From: Bordetella parapertussis
Lineage (GTDB): Bacteria > Pseudomonadota > Gammaproteobacteria > Burkholderiales > Burkholderiaceae_C
Direction: 5' to 3'
Length of the DNA stretch: 54,795 bases
Assembly (NCBI GenBank): GCA_945861305.1
Contig: CAMATW010000016.1
Span: 1-54,795 of the forward strand
In this document: one piece after another, positions 1 through 8,449 of the stretch
Layout of the letters: every line of letters begins with the position of its first letter
Numbering within the stretch: position 1 is the stretch's first letter
The notes under the pieces: generated by a model
The model's input: the letters and a program-made list of their open reading frames with translations, nothing else
Told to the model about the DNA's origin: nothing
Database searches by the model: none
Translations under genes and position numbers: made by a program

Positions 1-1
1 G

Positions 2-568
2 TGGGTGCTGGGTCAGCAAACCAGCATTGACGGCATAGCTGTGATGTTGGCTGTGCTGTTATTGGTGAGCGCCTGTGTGTGGGCGCTGGGTTTGTCGGGC
101 AACGCCAAATGGCTGGGTTTGGGTCTGTGGGGCAGCCTGTTGTTATTTCTCGTTTTCACATGGGGACCGCTGGTTTGGAAAGAACCCACTGCCATCGCTG
201 ACAAGACCAGCAGCATCTCTGACTGGCAAGCTTGGTCGCCAGAGCGAGAGGCCTCAGCACTGCAAGCGGGTCAAACTGTATTCATCGATTTCACTGCGGC
301 ATGGTGCGTCACCTGCCAAGTCAACAAACAAACCACGCTGCGCGACGCCAAGGTCTTGCAAGCGTTTGCGGATAAAAAAGTACTGCTTTTACGCGCCGAC
401 TGGACACGGCGCGACCCCACCATCACCCAAGCGCTGGGGCGTTTAGGACGCAGCGGTGTTCCTGTGTACGTCTTGCTTGCCCCCCAGCAGCCACCCAAGG
501 TCTTGTCAGAGGTGCTCAGCCCTGACTTGGTACTTCAAGCCCTCTCCCTCATTCCCCTGCCACAATAA
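2..568 (+). CDS. dsbD: Thiol:disulfide interchange protein DsbD, C-terminal part (5' truncated by window edge)
   Basis: DsbD carries electrons from cytoplasmic thioredoxin across the inner membrane to periplasmic disulfide isomerases and cytochrome c maturation proteins. Only the end is visible: two hydrophobic segments (about residues 10-30 and 36-57 of the visible part), then a periplasmic thioredoxin-like domain with the redox motif C-V-T-C at about residues 101-104. The reading frame is open to the first base of the window, so the gamma domain in view is the end of a longer protein whose alpha domain and most membrane helices lie upstream. It ends 5 bp before hemE and may be cotranscribed with it. 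Confidence 0.88.
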   Translation, partial: WVLGQQTSIDGIAVMLAVLLLVSACVWALGLSGNAKWLGLGLWGSLLLFLVFTWGPLVWKEPTAIADKTSSISDWQAWSPEREASALQAGQTVFIDFTAAWCVTCQVNKQTTLRDAKVLQAFADKKVLLLRADWTRRDPTITQALGRLGRSGVPVYVLLAPQQPPKVLSEVLSPDLVLQALSLIPLPQ

Positions 569-573
569 GCTTT

Positions 574-1683
574 ATGAACGCAGCACTCCTTAACGACACC
601 TTCCTCAAAGCCTGCTTGCGTCAGGCCACCGACCACACCCCCGTTTGGCTGATGCGCCAAGCTGGCCGCTACCTGCCCGAGTACTGCGCCACCCGGGCCA
701 AGGCCGGCAGTTTCATGGGGCTGGCGACCAACGTGGACTACGCCACCGAAGTGACCTTGCAGCCGCTGGACCGCTACGCGCTGGATGCGTCGATTTTGTT
801 TTCTGACATCCTGACCGTGCCAGATGCCATGGGCCTGGGTCTGTCGTTTGCCCTGGGTGAAGGTCCAAAGTTTGCCAAAGTAGTGCGCGACGAAGCCGCT
901 GTGGCCGCTTTAGCGGTGCCCGATATGCACAAGCTGCAATATGTGTTTGACGCGGTCACCAGCATTCGCAAGGCATTGAAGGGCCGCGTGCCCCTCATTG
1001 GTTTTTCGGGCAGCCCTTGGACGCTGGCTTGCTATATGGTTGAAGGTGGCGGCTCGGACGACTACCGACTGGTGAAAAGCCTGATGTACAGCCGCCCTGA
1101 CCTGATGCACCGCATCTTGGCCATCAACGCCGACGCTGTGGCCCTCTATTTGAATACCCAAATTGAAGCCGGTGCCCAAGCGGTGATGGTGTTTGACAGC
1201 TGGGGCGGCGTGCTGGCTGATGGCGCTTTCCAAGAATTCAGCCTGGCCTATACCCGCCGGGTGTTGGCGCAGCTGAAACGCAGCCATGATGGTGCTGTCA
1301 TTCCACGACTGGTATTCACCAAGGGCGGCGGCTTGTGGCTGCCCGAGATGAAAGACCTGGACTGCGAGGTGCTGGGCTTGGACTGGACCATGAACCTGGG
1401 CACCGCCCGGCGTTTGGTGGGTGGCGAGGTGGGCGGGCCTGGCAAAGCGTTGCAAGGCAACATCGACCCCAACATCCTGTTTGCGCCGCCTACGCAGATC
1501 GCCACAGAGGTCCATCGCGTGCTAGACAGTTTCGGCAAGCCCCATACCGATACCCTCACCACTGGCCCCACGCACATCTTCAACCTCGGTCACGGCATCA
1601 GTCAGTTCACGCCACCCGAGCATGTCAGCGCCTTGGTGGACGCGGTGCACAGCCACTCCAAAAAACTGCGTCAAGCCGCCTGA
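574..1683 (+). CDS. hemE: Uroporphyrinogen decarboxylase
   Basis: This cytoplasmic enzyme removes the four acetate carboxyl groups of uroporphyrinogen III to give coproporphyrinogen III in heme biosynthesis. At 369 residues it has the usual length. The family signature [10 protein letters not shown] lies at residues 28-37, and the second conserved block, [10 protein letters not shown], falls near residues 145-155. The ATG lies 5 bp after the dsbD stop with no clear Shine-Dalgarno site, which suggests translational coupling. An unusual AT-rich gap with DnaA boxes follows the gene. Confidence 0.97.
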   Translation: MNAALLNDTFLKACLRQATDHTPVWLMRQAGRYLPEYCATRAKAGSFMGLATNVDYATEVTLQPLDRYALDASILFSDILTVPDAMGLGLSFALGEGPKFAKVVRDEAAVAALAVPDMHKLQYVFDAVTSIRKALKGRVPLIGFSGSPWTLACYMVEGGGSDDYRLVKSLMYSRPDLMHRILAINADAVALYLNTQIEAGAQAVMVFDSWGGVLADGAFQEFSLAYTRRVLAQLKRSHDGAVIPRLVFTKGGGLWLPEMKDLDCEVLGLDWTMNLGTARRLVGGEVGGPGKALQGNIDPNILFAPPTQIATEVHRVLDSFGKPHTDTLTTGPTHIFNLGHGISQFTPPEHVSALVDAVHSHSKKLRQAA

Positions 1684-1725
1684 ACAGCGCTTTTTGACAA
1701 AAAAGTTTTACGTGACGCTTATTAG

Positions 1726-1734
1726 TTATGCACA
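1726..1734 (+). promoter_or_regulatory. DnaA box TTATGCACA
   Basis: This is an exact match to TTATNCACA, located 43 bp after the hemE stop codon and followed by a T-rich run. Confidence 0.5.
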
Positions 1735-1911
1735 ATTTTTTGGCGACCGCCTAACTAAGGACTTACACCCTCAAAAAAATTTGCAGATCTTCAGTTTTTA
1801 TTTAAGTGTTTGATTTATATAGATTTCATGGTCTGCCAATTTTTCGTGCATTTTGTTCAAAGCCTTGATTTATCGGGCTTGCGGCGCCTGTCTCGCAAGC
1901 TGTCAACAAAG

Positions 1912-1920
1912 TTATCCACA
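1912..1920 (+). promoter_or_regulatory. DnaA box TTATCCACA
   Basis: This is identical to the strongest class of E. coli oriC boxes (R1/R4 type). It sits 98 bp upstream of the priA start in the same orientation as the first box. Confidence 0.55.
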
Positions 1921-2017
1921 GAATTTTGGGATGACTTTCAAAGCCCCTTCTCAATCAACGACTTACCGCGATTTGTGAAGATTCGCATCAGTTTCACGCC
2001 GCAAATGAGGGCTTGAC

Positions 2018-4111
2018 ATGCGGCGAGAAATTTCTGTTCTGGTACCCACACCCGCTTACAGCCGATTAACAGGGCCATTGACTTACGAGACTGAGGAAGA
2101 GGTGCAAGTCGGTTGTCTGGTGCGGGTCCCTTTGGGACAACGCGATACCTTGGGATTGGTTTGGCACCAAGCGCCTGAACAACCCCAAACTTCTTCCCCC
2201 ACCCTCAAAACCATCCATTCGGTTTTGCATGGCATTCCCCCTTTGTCTGCCAATTGGTTGAAATTGATTGACTTCGCGGCCCACTATTACCAACGCAGCG
2301 CCGGTGAATTTGCCATGGCCTGCTTGCCGCCCTCCTTGCGGGACATGACTGCGCTGCAGTTTCAGCGAAAGCTCGCGCGCCTCAAACCTTTGGCCTCCGT
2401 CAGCGCAAAAAAAGCTTTGGCGCCATCTCTCACCCCTGAACAAACGCAAGTGTTGGCGCAACTCGCCCAACACGGCGGCCCATTTTTGTTACATGGCAAC
2501 ACCGGCAGTGGCAAAACCGAGGTGTATTTGCGCCGCGCGGCCTTGATGCTGGAAGATTCCCCCCAAGCCCAAGTCTTGTTGCTGGTGCCAGAGATCAACC
2601 TCACACCGCAGCTGGAAGCCAGGGTGCGCCAACGCTTCGCCCATTTAGGCGACAACGCCATCGTTGCCATGCACAGCGCCATGACACCTGCGCAACGCCT
2701 CAACAGCTGGTTGGCCGCGCACTTGGGCACGGCGCGTATTGTGCTGGGCACACGGTTAGCAGTGCTGGCCTCCATGCCGCATCTCAAACTCATCGTGGTC
2801 GATGAAGAGCACGACCCCAGTTACAAACAGCAAGAAGGTGCGCGCTACTCTGCCCGCGATTTGGCGGTCTACCGCGGCCAACTCGAAGGCGCTCAAGTGC
2901 TGCTGGGTTCTGCCACACCGTCGCTTGAGAGTTGGCACCACAGCCGAGCGGCGGTCGCGGGGCAGCCCGTGCCGCGCTACCAGCGCCTGTCCATGCCCAG
3001 CCGCGTGGGTGACGGCGCCTTGCCCTTGTTGCGGCGTGTGGACATGAACAACCAGCCACGCAAAACCTTGATCTCTGCCCCCCTGTTGGCCACCATGCGC
3101 GAGCGCCTGGGCAGGCAAGAGCAGGTGCTGGTTTTGTTGAACCGACGTGGCTATGCGCCAGTCTTGCATTGCGCCGAGTGTGGTTGGAAAAGCGAATGTC
3201 CGCATTGCAGCGCCTACCGCGTGTTTCACAAAGGCGACCGCACCCTGCGCTGCCACCATTGCAGCCTGACCCAAGCCGTGCCGCGTGCCTGCCCTGCGTG
3301 CGGTAACCAAGACATTGCGGTGCTGGGTCACGGCACGGAAAAAGTGGAAGAGTTACTGGCCGAGTTGTTGGCAGACCTGAAGCGACCCGATGGCTCGCCC
3401 CTGCGGGTGGCACGTATCGACGCCGACAGCACCCGTCTCAAAGGCGAGTTGGTCAAACAACTTGCCCAAGTGCATGACGGTGAAGTGGATGTGTTGGTGG
3501 GTACGCAAATGGTGGCCAAGGGGCATGACTTTCGCCGAGTCAGCTTGGTGGCAGCGCTGAACCCTGATGGGGCTTTGTTTTCGGCTGACTTTCGCGCACC
3601 CGAGCGGCTGTTTTCGTTGTTGCTGCAAGCCGCAGGCCGCGCAGGGCGAGACGCGCAACTGGGCGCTGCGCAGGCCTGTGAAATGTGGGTGCAAACCTTT
3701 CACCCCACCCACCCCGTGTTTGAATTTTTAAAACGCCACGACTTCGTAGGCTTTGCAGCCCAGCAGCTGCTTGAGCGTGAGCAAGCCGGTCTGCCACCCT
3801 TCAGTTTTCAAGCCTTGTTGCGTGCCGAGGCGCGAACGCAGCAAGCCGCGCAAGATTTTTTGAACGCCGCCAAGGCTTTGGGTGAAGCACGTTTGGCTGC
3901 CGATGCTGGGGTGTTGAGCGTTTACCCAGCCGTACCCATGAGCATGCAACGCGTTGCTAATGTGGAGCGCGCCCAAATGCTGGTGGAGAGTCATTCACGC
4001 AAGCATCTGCAACAATTTTTAGCCACATGGCAAGAGGACTTGCAACAGCTTCGCGCTCAGCACAAAGCGGTGTTGCGCTGGGCCATCGATGTGGACCCGC
4101 TGGCAATTTAA
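2018..4111 (+). CDS. priA: Primosomal protein N' (replication restart helicase PriA)
   Basis: PriA recognises abandoned replication forks and reloads the replisome. The 697-residue product has an N-terminal DNA-binding region, Walker A G-N-T-G-S-G-K-T at about 160-167, the DEEH helicase box at 262-265, and eight zinc-binding cysteines at 385, 388, 394, 397, 412, 415, 425 and 428, followed by the C-terminal helicase half with Q-A-A-G-R-A-G-R. The ATG at 2018 directly precedes the conserved N-terminus. Placement next to DnaA boxes is notable for a replication gene. Confidence 0.97.
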   Translation: MRREISVLVPTPAYSRLTGPLTYETEEEVQVGCLVRVPLGQRDTLGLVWHQAPEQPQTSSPTLKTIHSVLHGIPPLSANWLKLIDFAAHYYQRSAGEFAMACLPPSLRDMTALQFQRKLARLKPLASVSAKKALAPSLTPEQTQVLAQLAQHGGPFLLHGNTGSGKTEVYLRRAALMLEDSPQAQVLLLVPEINLTPQLEARVRQRFAHLGDNAIVAMHSAMTPAQRLNSWLAAHLGTARIVLGTRLAVLASMPHLKLIVVDEEHDPSYKQQEGARYSARDLAVYRGQLEGAQVLLGSATPSLESWHHSRAAVAGQPVPRYQRLSMPSRVGDGALPLLRRVDMNNQPRKTLISAPLLATMRERLGRQEQVLVLLNRRGYAPVLHCAECGWKSECPHCSAYRVFHKGDRTLRCHHCSLTQAVPRACPACGNQDIAVLGHGTEKVEELLAELLADLKRPDGSPLRVARIDADSTRLKGELVKQLAQVHDGEVDVLVGTQMVAKGHDFRRVSLVAALNPDGALFSADFRAPERLFSLLLQAAGRAGRDAQLGAAQACEMWVQTFHPTHPVFEFLKRHDFVGFAAQQLLEREQAGLPPFSFQALLRAEARTQQAAQDFLNAAKALGEARLAADAGVLSVYPAVPMSMQRVANVERAQMLVESHSRKHLQQFLATWQEDLQQLRAQHKAVLRWAIDVDPLAI

Positions 4112-4121
4112 GAGCTGCTTT

Positions 4122-5087
4122 TTAAGCCTTGTACCAAGCCACCCATGCCGAAAAGCTGGGAAATGCCAAAGCGGTAGAGAGCAAAATTACCCGCGTGATG
4201 CGAGCGCTGTCAGCGCCAAATCGCTCGGCCAGCAAGGCGCTGTTGCTGGCACTGGGCAAGGCGGCCACCAGCACCACCGCCATCAAGGCGGTTGGCGTGA
4301 GGGCCAGGCCCATCTGCATCAACCCCCAACCCAAAGCGCACACCCACACGGGGTGAACCACCAACTTTAAGAAAACCAGCAAGGCGTCAACGCCACCGCG
4401 CTGCCAATGCCACCAACCATGCGAGGCAGGCGGCACGGGTCGCGCCAGCAACGCACCGATGGTGAACAAGGCCACGGGTGCTGCCGCACCCGCCAATAAG
4501 CCAACGGTTTGGGTGAGCATCTCGGGCAAGACCCAAGCATTGATAGATACCAAGGCACCCAAAGCAATCGCCCATGCCAGCGGAATACTGAACACACTTT
4601 TGATGGCCTGAACCAAGGCGGTGCGGGCACCATGGGTTTGCGCTTGGTCTAAGCGCGACAGCGCAATGCACACCGAACTGGTGAAAAACAAATCCACCAC
4701 GATGGTGACGATGGCAGGACCTACCGCCGCAGAGCCAAACAAGCTCAGCAACAAGGGCAGGCCCATATAGCCGGTATTGGGAAAGGCCACGGCCATGGTG
4801 CCAAAAGCGGATTCGTTCCAGTTGTGGTGGCGTCGAAGCGTCCACATGCCCAACAGCACCATCACCGTGGCACTGAGACTGTAGAGCAAAGCCACCGAGC
4901 CATCGAGCAGCTGCGCCATGGGCGTGTTCGCGCCAAAACGAAACAACATGCACGGCAGTGCGAAATACAGCACAAAGCTGTTGAGCCCAGGAATGGCGTC
5001 CAGCGTTAACCAGCCCCGCTTGGCCGCCAAGTAGCCAGCCAAAACCAAGGCGAAAAAGGGAAAGGTGACACCCAAGATGGAAAGCAT
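4122..5087 (-). CDS. AEC (auxin efflux carrier) family transporter
   Basis: This inner-membrane protein of 321 residues is hydrophobic throughout, with about ten predicted helices in the two-times-five arrangement of the AEC family. Its N-terminus resembles family members (G-V-T-F-P-F-F-A-L-V-L-A-G-Y). Bacterial members include malonate and other carboxylate carriers, and the substrate cannot be told from sequence. It lies convergent to priA (10 bp between stops) and divergent from rep. Confidence 0.85.
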   Translation of the reverse strand: MLSILGVTFPFFALVLAGYLAAKRGWLTLDAIPGLNSFVLYFALPCMLFRFGANTPMAQLLDGSVALLYSLSATVMVLLGMWTLRRHHNWNESAFGTMAVAFPNTGYMGLPLLLSLFGSAAVGPAIVTIVVDLFFTSSVCIALSRLDQAQTHGARTALVQAIKSVFSIPLAWAIALGALVSINAWVLPEMLTQTVGLLAGAAAPVALFTIGALLARPVPPASHGWWHWQRGGVDALLVFLKLVVHPVWVCALGWGLMQMGLALTPTALMAVVLVAALPSASNSALLAERFGADSARITRVILLSTALAFPSFSAWVAWYKA

Positions 5088-5152
5088 GTGGGCTGATTGT
5101 CATCGCTATGATGGCGGGCTTTGCCGCATTCGCTGCCCCTTCTGTCACCTGC

Positions 5153-7240
5153 ATGTCATCGGACCTGAATCTCCCCCAACTCGAAGCGGTCCACCATGTG
5201 CAAGGCCCCTGCTTGGTGATTGCTGGTGCGGGCTCGGGCAAGACCCGCGTCATCACCCACAAGATTGGCCACCTGATTCAATTGGGGCTGGAACCCGATC
5301 GCATCGCCGCCATCACCTTCACCAACAAAGCCGCCGCCGAAATGCGCGAACGCGCCAAGAAACTGGTGGGTCGCGAGGCGCAAAAAGTGGTGATTTGCAC
5401 CTTTCACGCTTTGGGGGTTCGCATGTTGCGGCAAAACGGCGAGGCGCTGGGGCTAAAGAACAACTTCAGCATCTTGGACACCGACGACGTAACCTCCATC
5501 CTGAAAGACGCGGGCGGCACCACCGACGCGGCCACAGCCCGCCAATGGCAGTGGGCTATCAGTCTTTGGAAAAACCAAGGCCTGAACGCCGCCATGGCAG
5601 AGGCGCAAGCCAGCAACGACAACGAACGCATCACCGCACGCATCATGGCGCGGTACGAAGAGCGTTTAAGCGCTTACCAAAGCGTGGACTTTGACGACCT
5701 GATCGGTTTGCCACTGAAACTTTTGCAGCAGCATGAGGAGGTACGCCTTCAGTGGCAGCAGCAAATGGGTCATGTGCTGGTGGACGAATACCAAGACACC
5801 AACGCCACGCAATACGAAATATTGAAGTTATTGGTCGGCGAGCGGTCCCGCTTCACCGCGGTGGGCGACGACGACCAGTCCATCTACGGTTGGCGCGGCG
5901 CCACTTTGGACAATTTGCAGCGCTTGCCGCAGGACTTTCCCGCCTTGAAGGTGGTGAAGCTGGAACAAAACTACCGCTCCACCAGTGCTATTTTGCAAGC
6001 CGCCAACAATGTGATCGGCCCCAACCCCAAGCTGTTCCAGAAAACACTTTTTTCTGAACTGGGCGCGGGAGAACCGGTTCGTGTGATGGACGCCGACAAT
6101 GAGGAACACGAAGCCGAACGGCTGGTCACCCGCATCCAAAGTCTGCGTGGGGGCAACGACACCGGCGAGGGCATGAGCCAGTTTCGTGCGTGGAAAGACT
6201 TTGCGGTGCTCTACCGCGCCAACCACCAGTCGCGCATATTGGAGAAAGCCTTTCGCAAAGCGGCGATTCCCTACAAGGTCTCAGGTGGCCAAAGTTTTTT
6301 TGACCGCGCTGAAATTCGCGACCTGTGCGCATGGCTGCGTCTGTGGGTGAACAACGACGACGATCCGGCGTTTTTGCGCTGCGTCACCACGCCTAAGCGC
6401 GGCATCGGCCACACCACCTTGCAAAAGCTCGGTGAATTTGCCAACCAGTACCGCATCAGCTTGTTTGAAGCGGTGTTCAGTCACTCGCTAGGGGCGGCGC
6501 TCCCCTCCAAAGCGGTAGGCAGCTTGCAAGCCTTTGGCAACGAGATCAACGATTTGCAGTTTCGCGCCCGCCACACCCAAGGCGCTGAAGCGGCACTGGC
6601 TTTGCTAACCGAGTGGCTCAAAGATATTGACTATGAAAAGCATTTATACGACGGCGAGGAAAGCGAAAAACTCGCTGCGGCGCGTTGGGCCAATGTGATG
6701 GACTTCATCGACTGGATGGCCAAACGCTGCGGCGGCGAGGCCGATGATGCGGCAGGCGTAAGCCTCATGAGCGAAAGCAAAAGCCTGCTGGAAGTGGCGC
6801 AAACCATCGCCCTCTTGTCGACGCTTTCAGAGCGCGAAAAAGACCAAGACGTGGTCACCCTCTCCACCCTGCATGCCGCCAAGGGATTGGAATGGCCCCA
6901 TGTGATGATGGCTGGCGTGAACGAAGGCCTGCTGCCCTTCAAGCCCGAGGAAGACGGCGTGAGCTTGCAACAAGACGCCTTGAACCTGACACGCATTCAG
7001 GAAGAGCGGCGACTGATGTATGTGGGCATCACCCGCGCCCAGCGCAGCTTGGTGGTGAGTTGGAGTCGCAAACGTAAAAAAGGGCGCGAGATGGTGAGTG
7101 CACTGCCCAGCCGCTTCATCGCCGAGATGGCCTTAAACACCGCCACCACCAAAGAAGACCCGCGCGCCAAACTCCGCGCCCTGCGCGCCGAGTTCGCGCA
7201 ACGCGTCGAAGCCGAAAAATCGGGGTCAGATCCCAATTAA
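5153..7240 (+). CDS. rep: ATP-dependent DNA helicase Rep (UvrD/SF1A family)
   Basis: Rep is a 3'-5' helicase that helps forks pass protein roadblocks and cooperates with PriA in restart. I choose the ATG at 5153 because the protein then begins M-S-S-D-L-N-L-P-Q-L-E-A-V, as Rep proteins do. The frame is open upstream to 5108. With this start it has 695 residues, Walker A A-G-A-G-S-G-K-T at 24-31, D-E-Y-Q-D-T near 210, Q-S-I-Y-G-W-R-G-A (motif III) and V-G-I-T-R-A-Q (motif VI). The overall match is closer to Rep than to UvrD. The last codons lie inside a GGGGTCAGATCCC palindrome. Confidence 0.92.
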   Translation: MSSDLNLPQLEAVHHVQGPCLVIAGAGSGKTRVITHKIGHLIQLGLEPDRIAAITFTNKAAAEMRERAKKLVGREAQKVVICTFHALGVRMLRQNGEALGLKNNFSILDTDDVTSILKDAGGTTDAATARQWQWAISLWKNQGLNAAMAEAQASNDNERITARIMARYEERLSAYQSVDFDDLIGLPLKLLQQHEEVRLQWQQQMGHVLVDEYQDTNATQYEILKLLVGERSRFTAVGDDDQSIYGWRGATLDNLQRLPQDFPALKVVKLEQNYRSTSAILQAANNVIGPNPKLFQKTLFSELGAGEPVRVMDADNEEHEAERLVTRIQSLRGGNDTGEGMSQFRAWKDFAVLYRANHQSRILEKAFRKAAIPYKVSGGQSFFDRAEIRDLCAWLRLWVNNDDDPAFLRCVTTPKRGIGHTTLQKLGEFANQYRISLFEAVFSHSLGAALPSKAVGSLQAFGNEINDLQFRARHTQGAEAALALLTEWLKDIDYEKHLYDGEESEKLAAARWANVMDFIDWMAKRCGGEADDAAGVSLMSESKSLLEVAQTIALLSTLSEREKDQDVVTLSTLHAAKGLEWPHVMMAGVNEGLLPFKPEEDGVSLQQDALNLTRIQEERRLMYVGITRAQRSLVVSWSRKRKKGREMVSALPSRFIAEMALNTATTKEDPRAKLRALRAEFAQRVEAEKSGSDPN
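7218..7238. repeat. GGGGTCAGATCCC-type palindromic element at the rep 3' end
   Basis: The sequence AAT-C-GGG-GTCAGAT-CCC-A-ATT forms an inverted repeat that encodes the last residues of Rep (S-G-S-D-P-N), and the TAA stop follows at its edge. GGGGTCAGA(C/T)CCC elements are recurrent in proteobacterial genomes, often with REP-associated transposases. No such transposase gene is present here. This is a single copy in the window, so its repeat nature is inferred from familiarity with the motif. Confidence 0.45.
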
Positions 7241-7293
7241 TTGAACGATGCGCTAACCTAGCGGTTTGTGCAGCTTTTAAAAAGGCTTGAGTC

Positions 7294-8058
7294 ATGTCAG
7301 TTCATCCTCTACACAGTTCTGCCTCTGATGCGGTGTGGCAAGCCAAAGTCCATTTGGCTGGTGCCCTGCGCTTGGCGGTACTCGATGGTTTTGAAGAGGG
7401 CATAGACAACCACTTCACCATGACCGTGCCAGGCCGCGACGACGCTTACCTGGTGCTGCCCTTTGGCAGGCATTGGTCCGAGGCCCGCGCCAGCGACATG
7501 ATGATGTTCAACGAAGCAGGCGAAACCTTGGAAGGCGAGGGCTTGGTTGAGTTGTCGGCCCAATGCATTCACGCGCCACTGCACCGCCTCAGCGGCGCGA
7601 AAGTGGTGTTGCACACCCATCAGCCTTGGGCGACTGCGCTCAATATGCTGCAAGACAACCGCCTTTTGCCCGCCAGCCAAACCGCAGCGTTTTTCCATAA
7701 CCGCATCGCCTACGACCACACCTACACCGGCTTGGCCAAAACTTTGAGCGAGGGCGCACGCTTGGCCACCATCCTGCAAGACAAGCAAGTGCTGTTCATG
7801 AAAAACCATGGCGTGGTAACAGTCGGCAACAGCGTGGCGCAGGCCTATAGACGCTTGTACAAACTGGAAAAAGCCTGCCACACCCAGTTGCTGGCCATGG
7901 GTAGCGGCCAGCCGCTGCAAGTGCTGAGCGAGGAAGTGATTGCCGAAGTTTTACAACGTGCACCTGCAGACCGCCATCCCGTGTCAGAGCGTGAGCGTTT
8001 GTACTTTGAAGCCATGCTGCGGGTGCTTGACCGTGTCAACCCAGGTTACGCCGACTGA
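7294..8058 (+). CDS. Class II aldolase/adducin family protein
   Basis: The 254-residue cytoplasmic protein has the class II aldolase fold typical of fuculose-phosphate aldolase and its non-aldolase relatives. Metal-binding histidines are visible in H-T-H at 107-109 and in K-N-H-G-V-V near 172. The family's catalytic glutamate position is not clear to me (the E-E-G-I-D-N-H segment lies at about 34-40, where sugar-phosphate aldolases carry G-N-x-S). It may therefore be a decarboxylase or dehydratase-like member rather than a sugar-phosphate aldolase. No neighbouring pathway genes narrow the substrate. Confidence 0.85.
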   Translation: MSVHPLHSSASDAVWQAKVHLAGALRLAVLDGFEEGIDNHFTMTVPGRDDAYLVLPFGRHWSEARASDMMMFNEAGETLEGEGLVELSAQCIHAPLHRLSGAKVVLHTHQPWATALNMLQDNRLLPASQTAAFFHNRIAYDHTYTGLAKTLSEGARLATILQDKQVLFMKNHGVVTVGNSVAQAYRRLYKLEKACHTQLLAMGSGQPLQVLSEEVIAEVLQRAPADRHPVSERERLYFEAMLRVLDRVNPGYAD

Positions 8059-8083
8059 CCCCTCTTACACCTAGGACCTAGGC

Positions 8084-8449
8084 ATGAGCGACTTTGTCGA
8101 GTTTTTGGATGAGGTGTTTGCAGATTTAGGCCCCATCACCACGCGGCGTATGTTTGGGGCGCATGGCATCTACCATCAAGGCTTGATGTTCGGCTTGTAT
8201 GCCAAAGGCCGTTTGTATTTGAAAACCGACGCCCGCAATGTGGACCAATTTGTCGCGCAGTCCTCGCTAGCTTTCACTTTTGAGCAACGCGGCAAACCGG
8301 TGAAATTGTCGTATTGGACCGCACCCGACTTTGTATTGGACGACCGCGAGCAGGCGGCACAGTGGGCAAACAGCGCTTTAGAGGCCGCCATGCGTGCTCA
8401 AGAGGCCAAAGACCGGCACGCCTCTAGGCCACCTTGGCGGCAAGGCTAA
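8084..8449 (+). CDS. TfoX N-terminal domain protein
   Basis: This protein of 121 residues is made almost only of the TfoX/Sxy N-terminal domain, recognisable from F-V-E-F-L-D-E-V-F near the start, R-R-M-F-G-A-H-G-I-Y and L-Y-L-K-T-D. In gammaproteobacteria full-length Sxy activates competence genes with CRP. Stand-alone N domains are widespread and of unknown function, so a competence role should not be assumed. The stop codon overlaps the convergent selD stop by four bases. Confidence 0.85.
   Translation: MSDFVEFLDEVFADLGPITTRRMFGAHGIYHQGLMFGLYAKGRLYLKTDARNVDQFVAQSSLAFTFEQRGKPVKLSYWTAPDFVLDDREQAAQWANSALEAAMRAQEAKDRHASRPPWRQG

Larger units (their letters stand above)
1684..2017. other. AT-rich intergenic region with two perfect DnaA boxes
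   Basis: This is the only stretch of more than 300 bp without a gene. It contains TTATGCACA at 1726-1734 and TTATCCACA at 1912-1920, both exact matches to the DnaA-box consensus TTATNCACA on the same strand. Between them lies an AT-rich tract (about 1770-1830) that could unwind easily. No convincing promoter or terminator hairpin was seen. The open frame at 1810-2016 looks fortuitous. The region may be a DnaA-binding locus (origin, titration site or regulatory site), and its function is inferred only. Confidence 0.55.

Noticed and set aside
1810..2016. 68-codon frame ending 1 bp before priA
   Set aside because: It starts at TTG without a ribosome site, contains a DnaA box and reads as AT-rich low-complexity peptide. 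More likely chance.
8084..8449. Competence regulator
   Set aside because: Only the TfoX N-terminal domain is present, without the C-terminal domain of Sxy, so a competence role is not supported.
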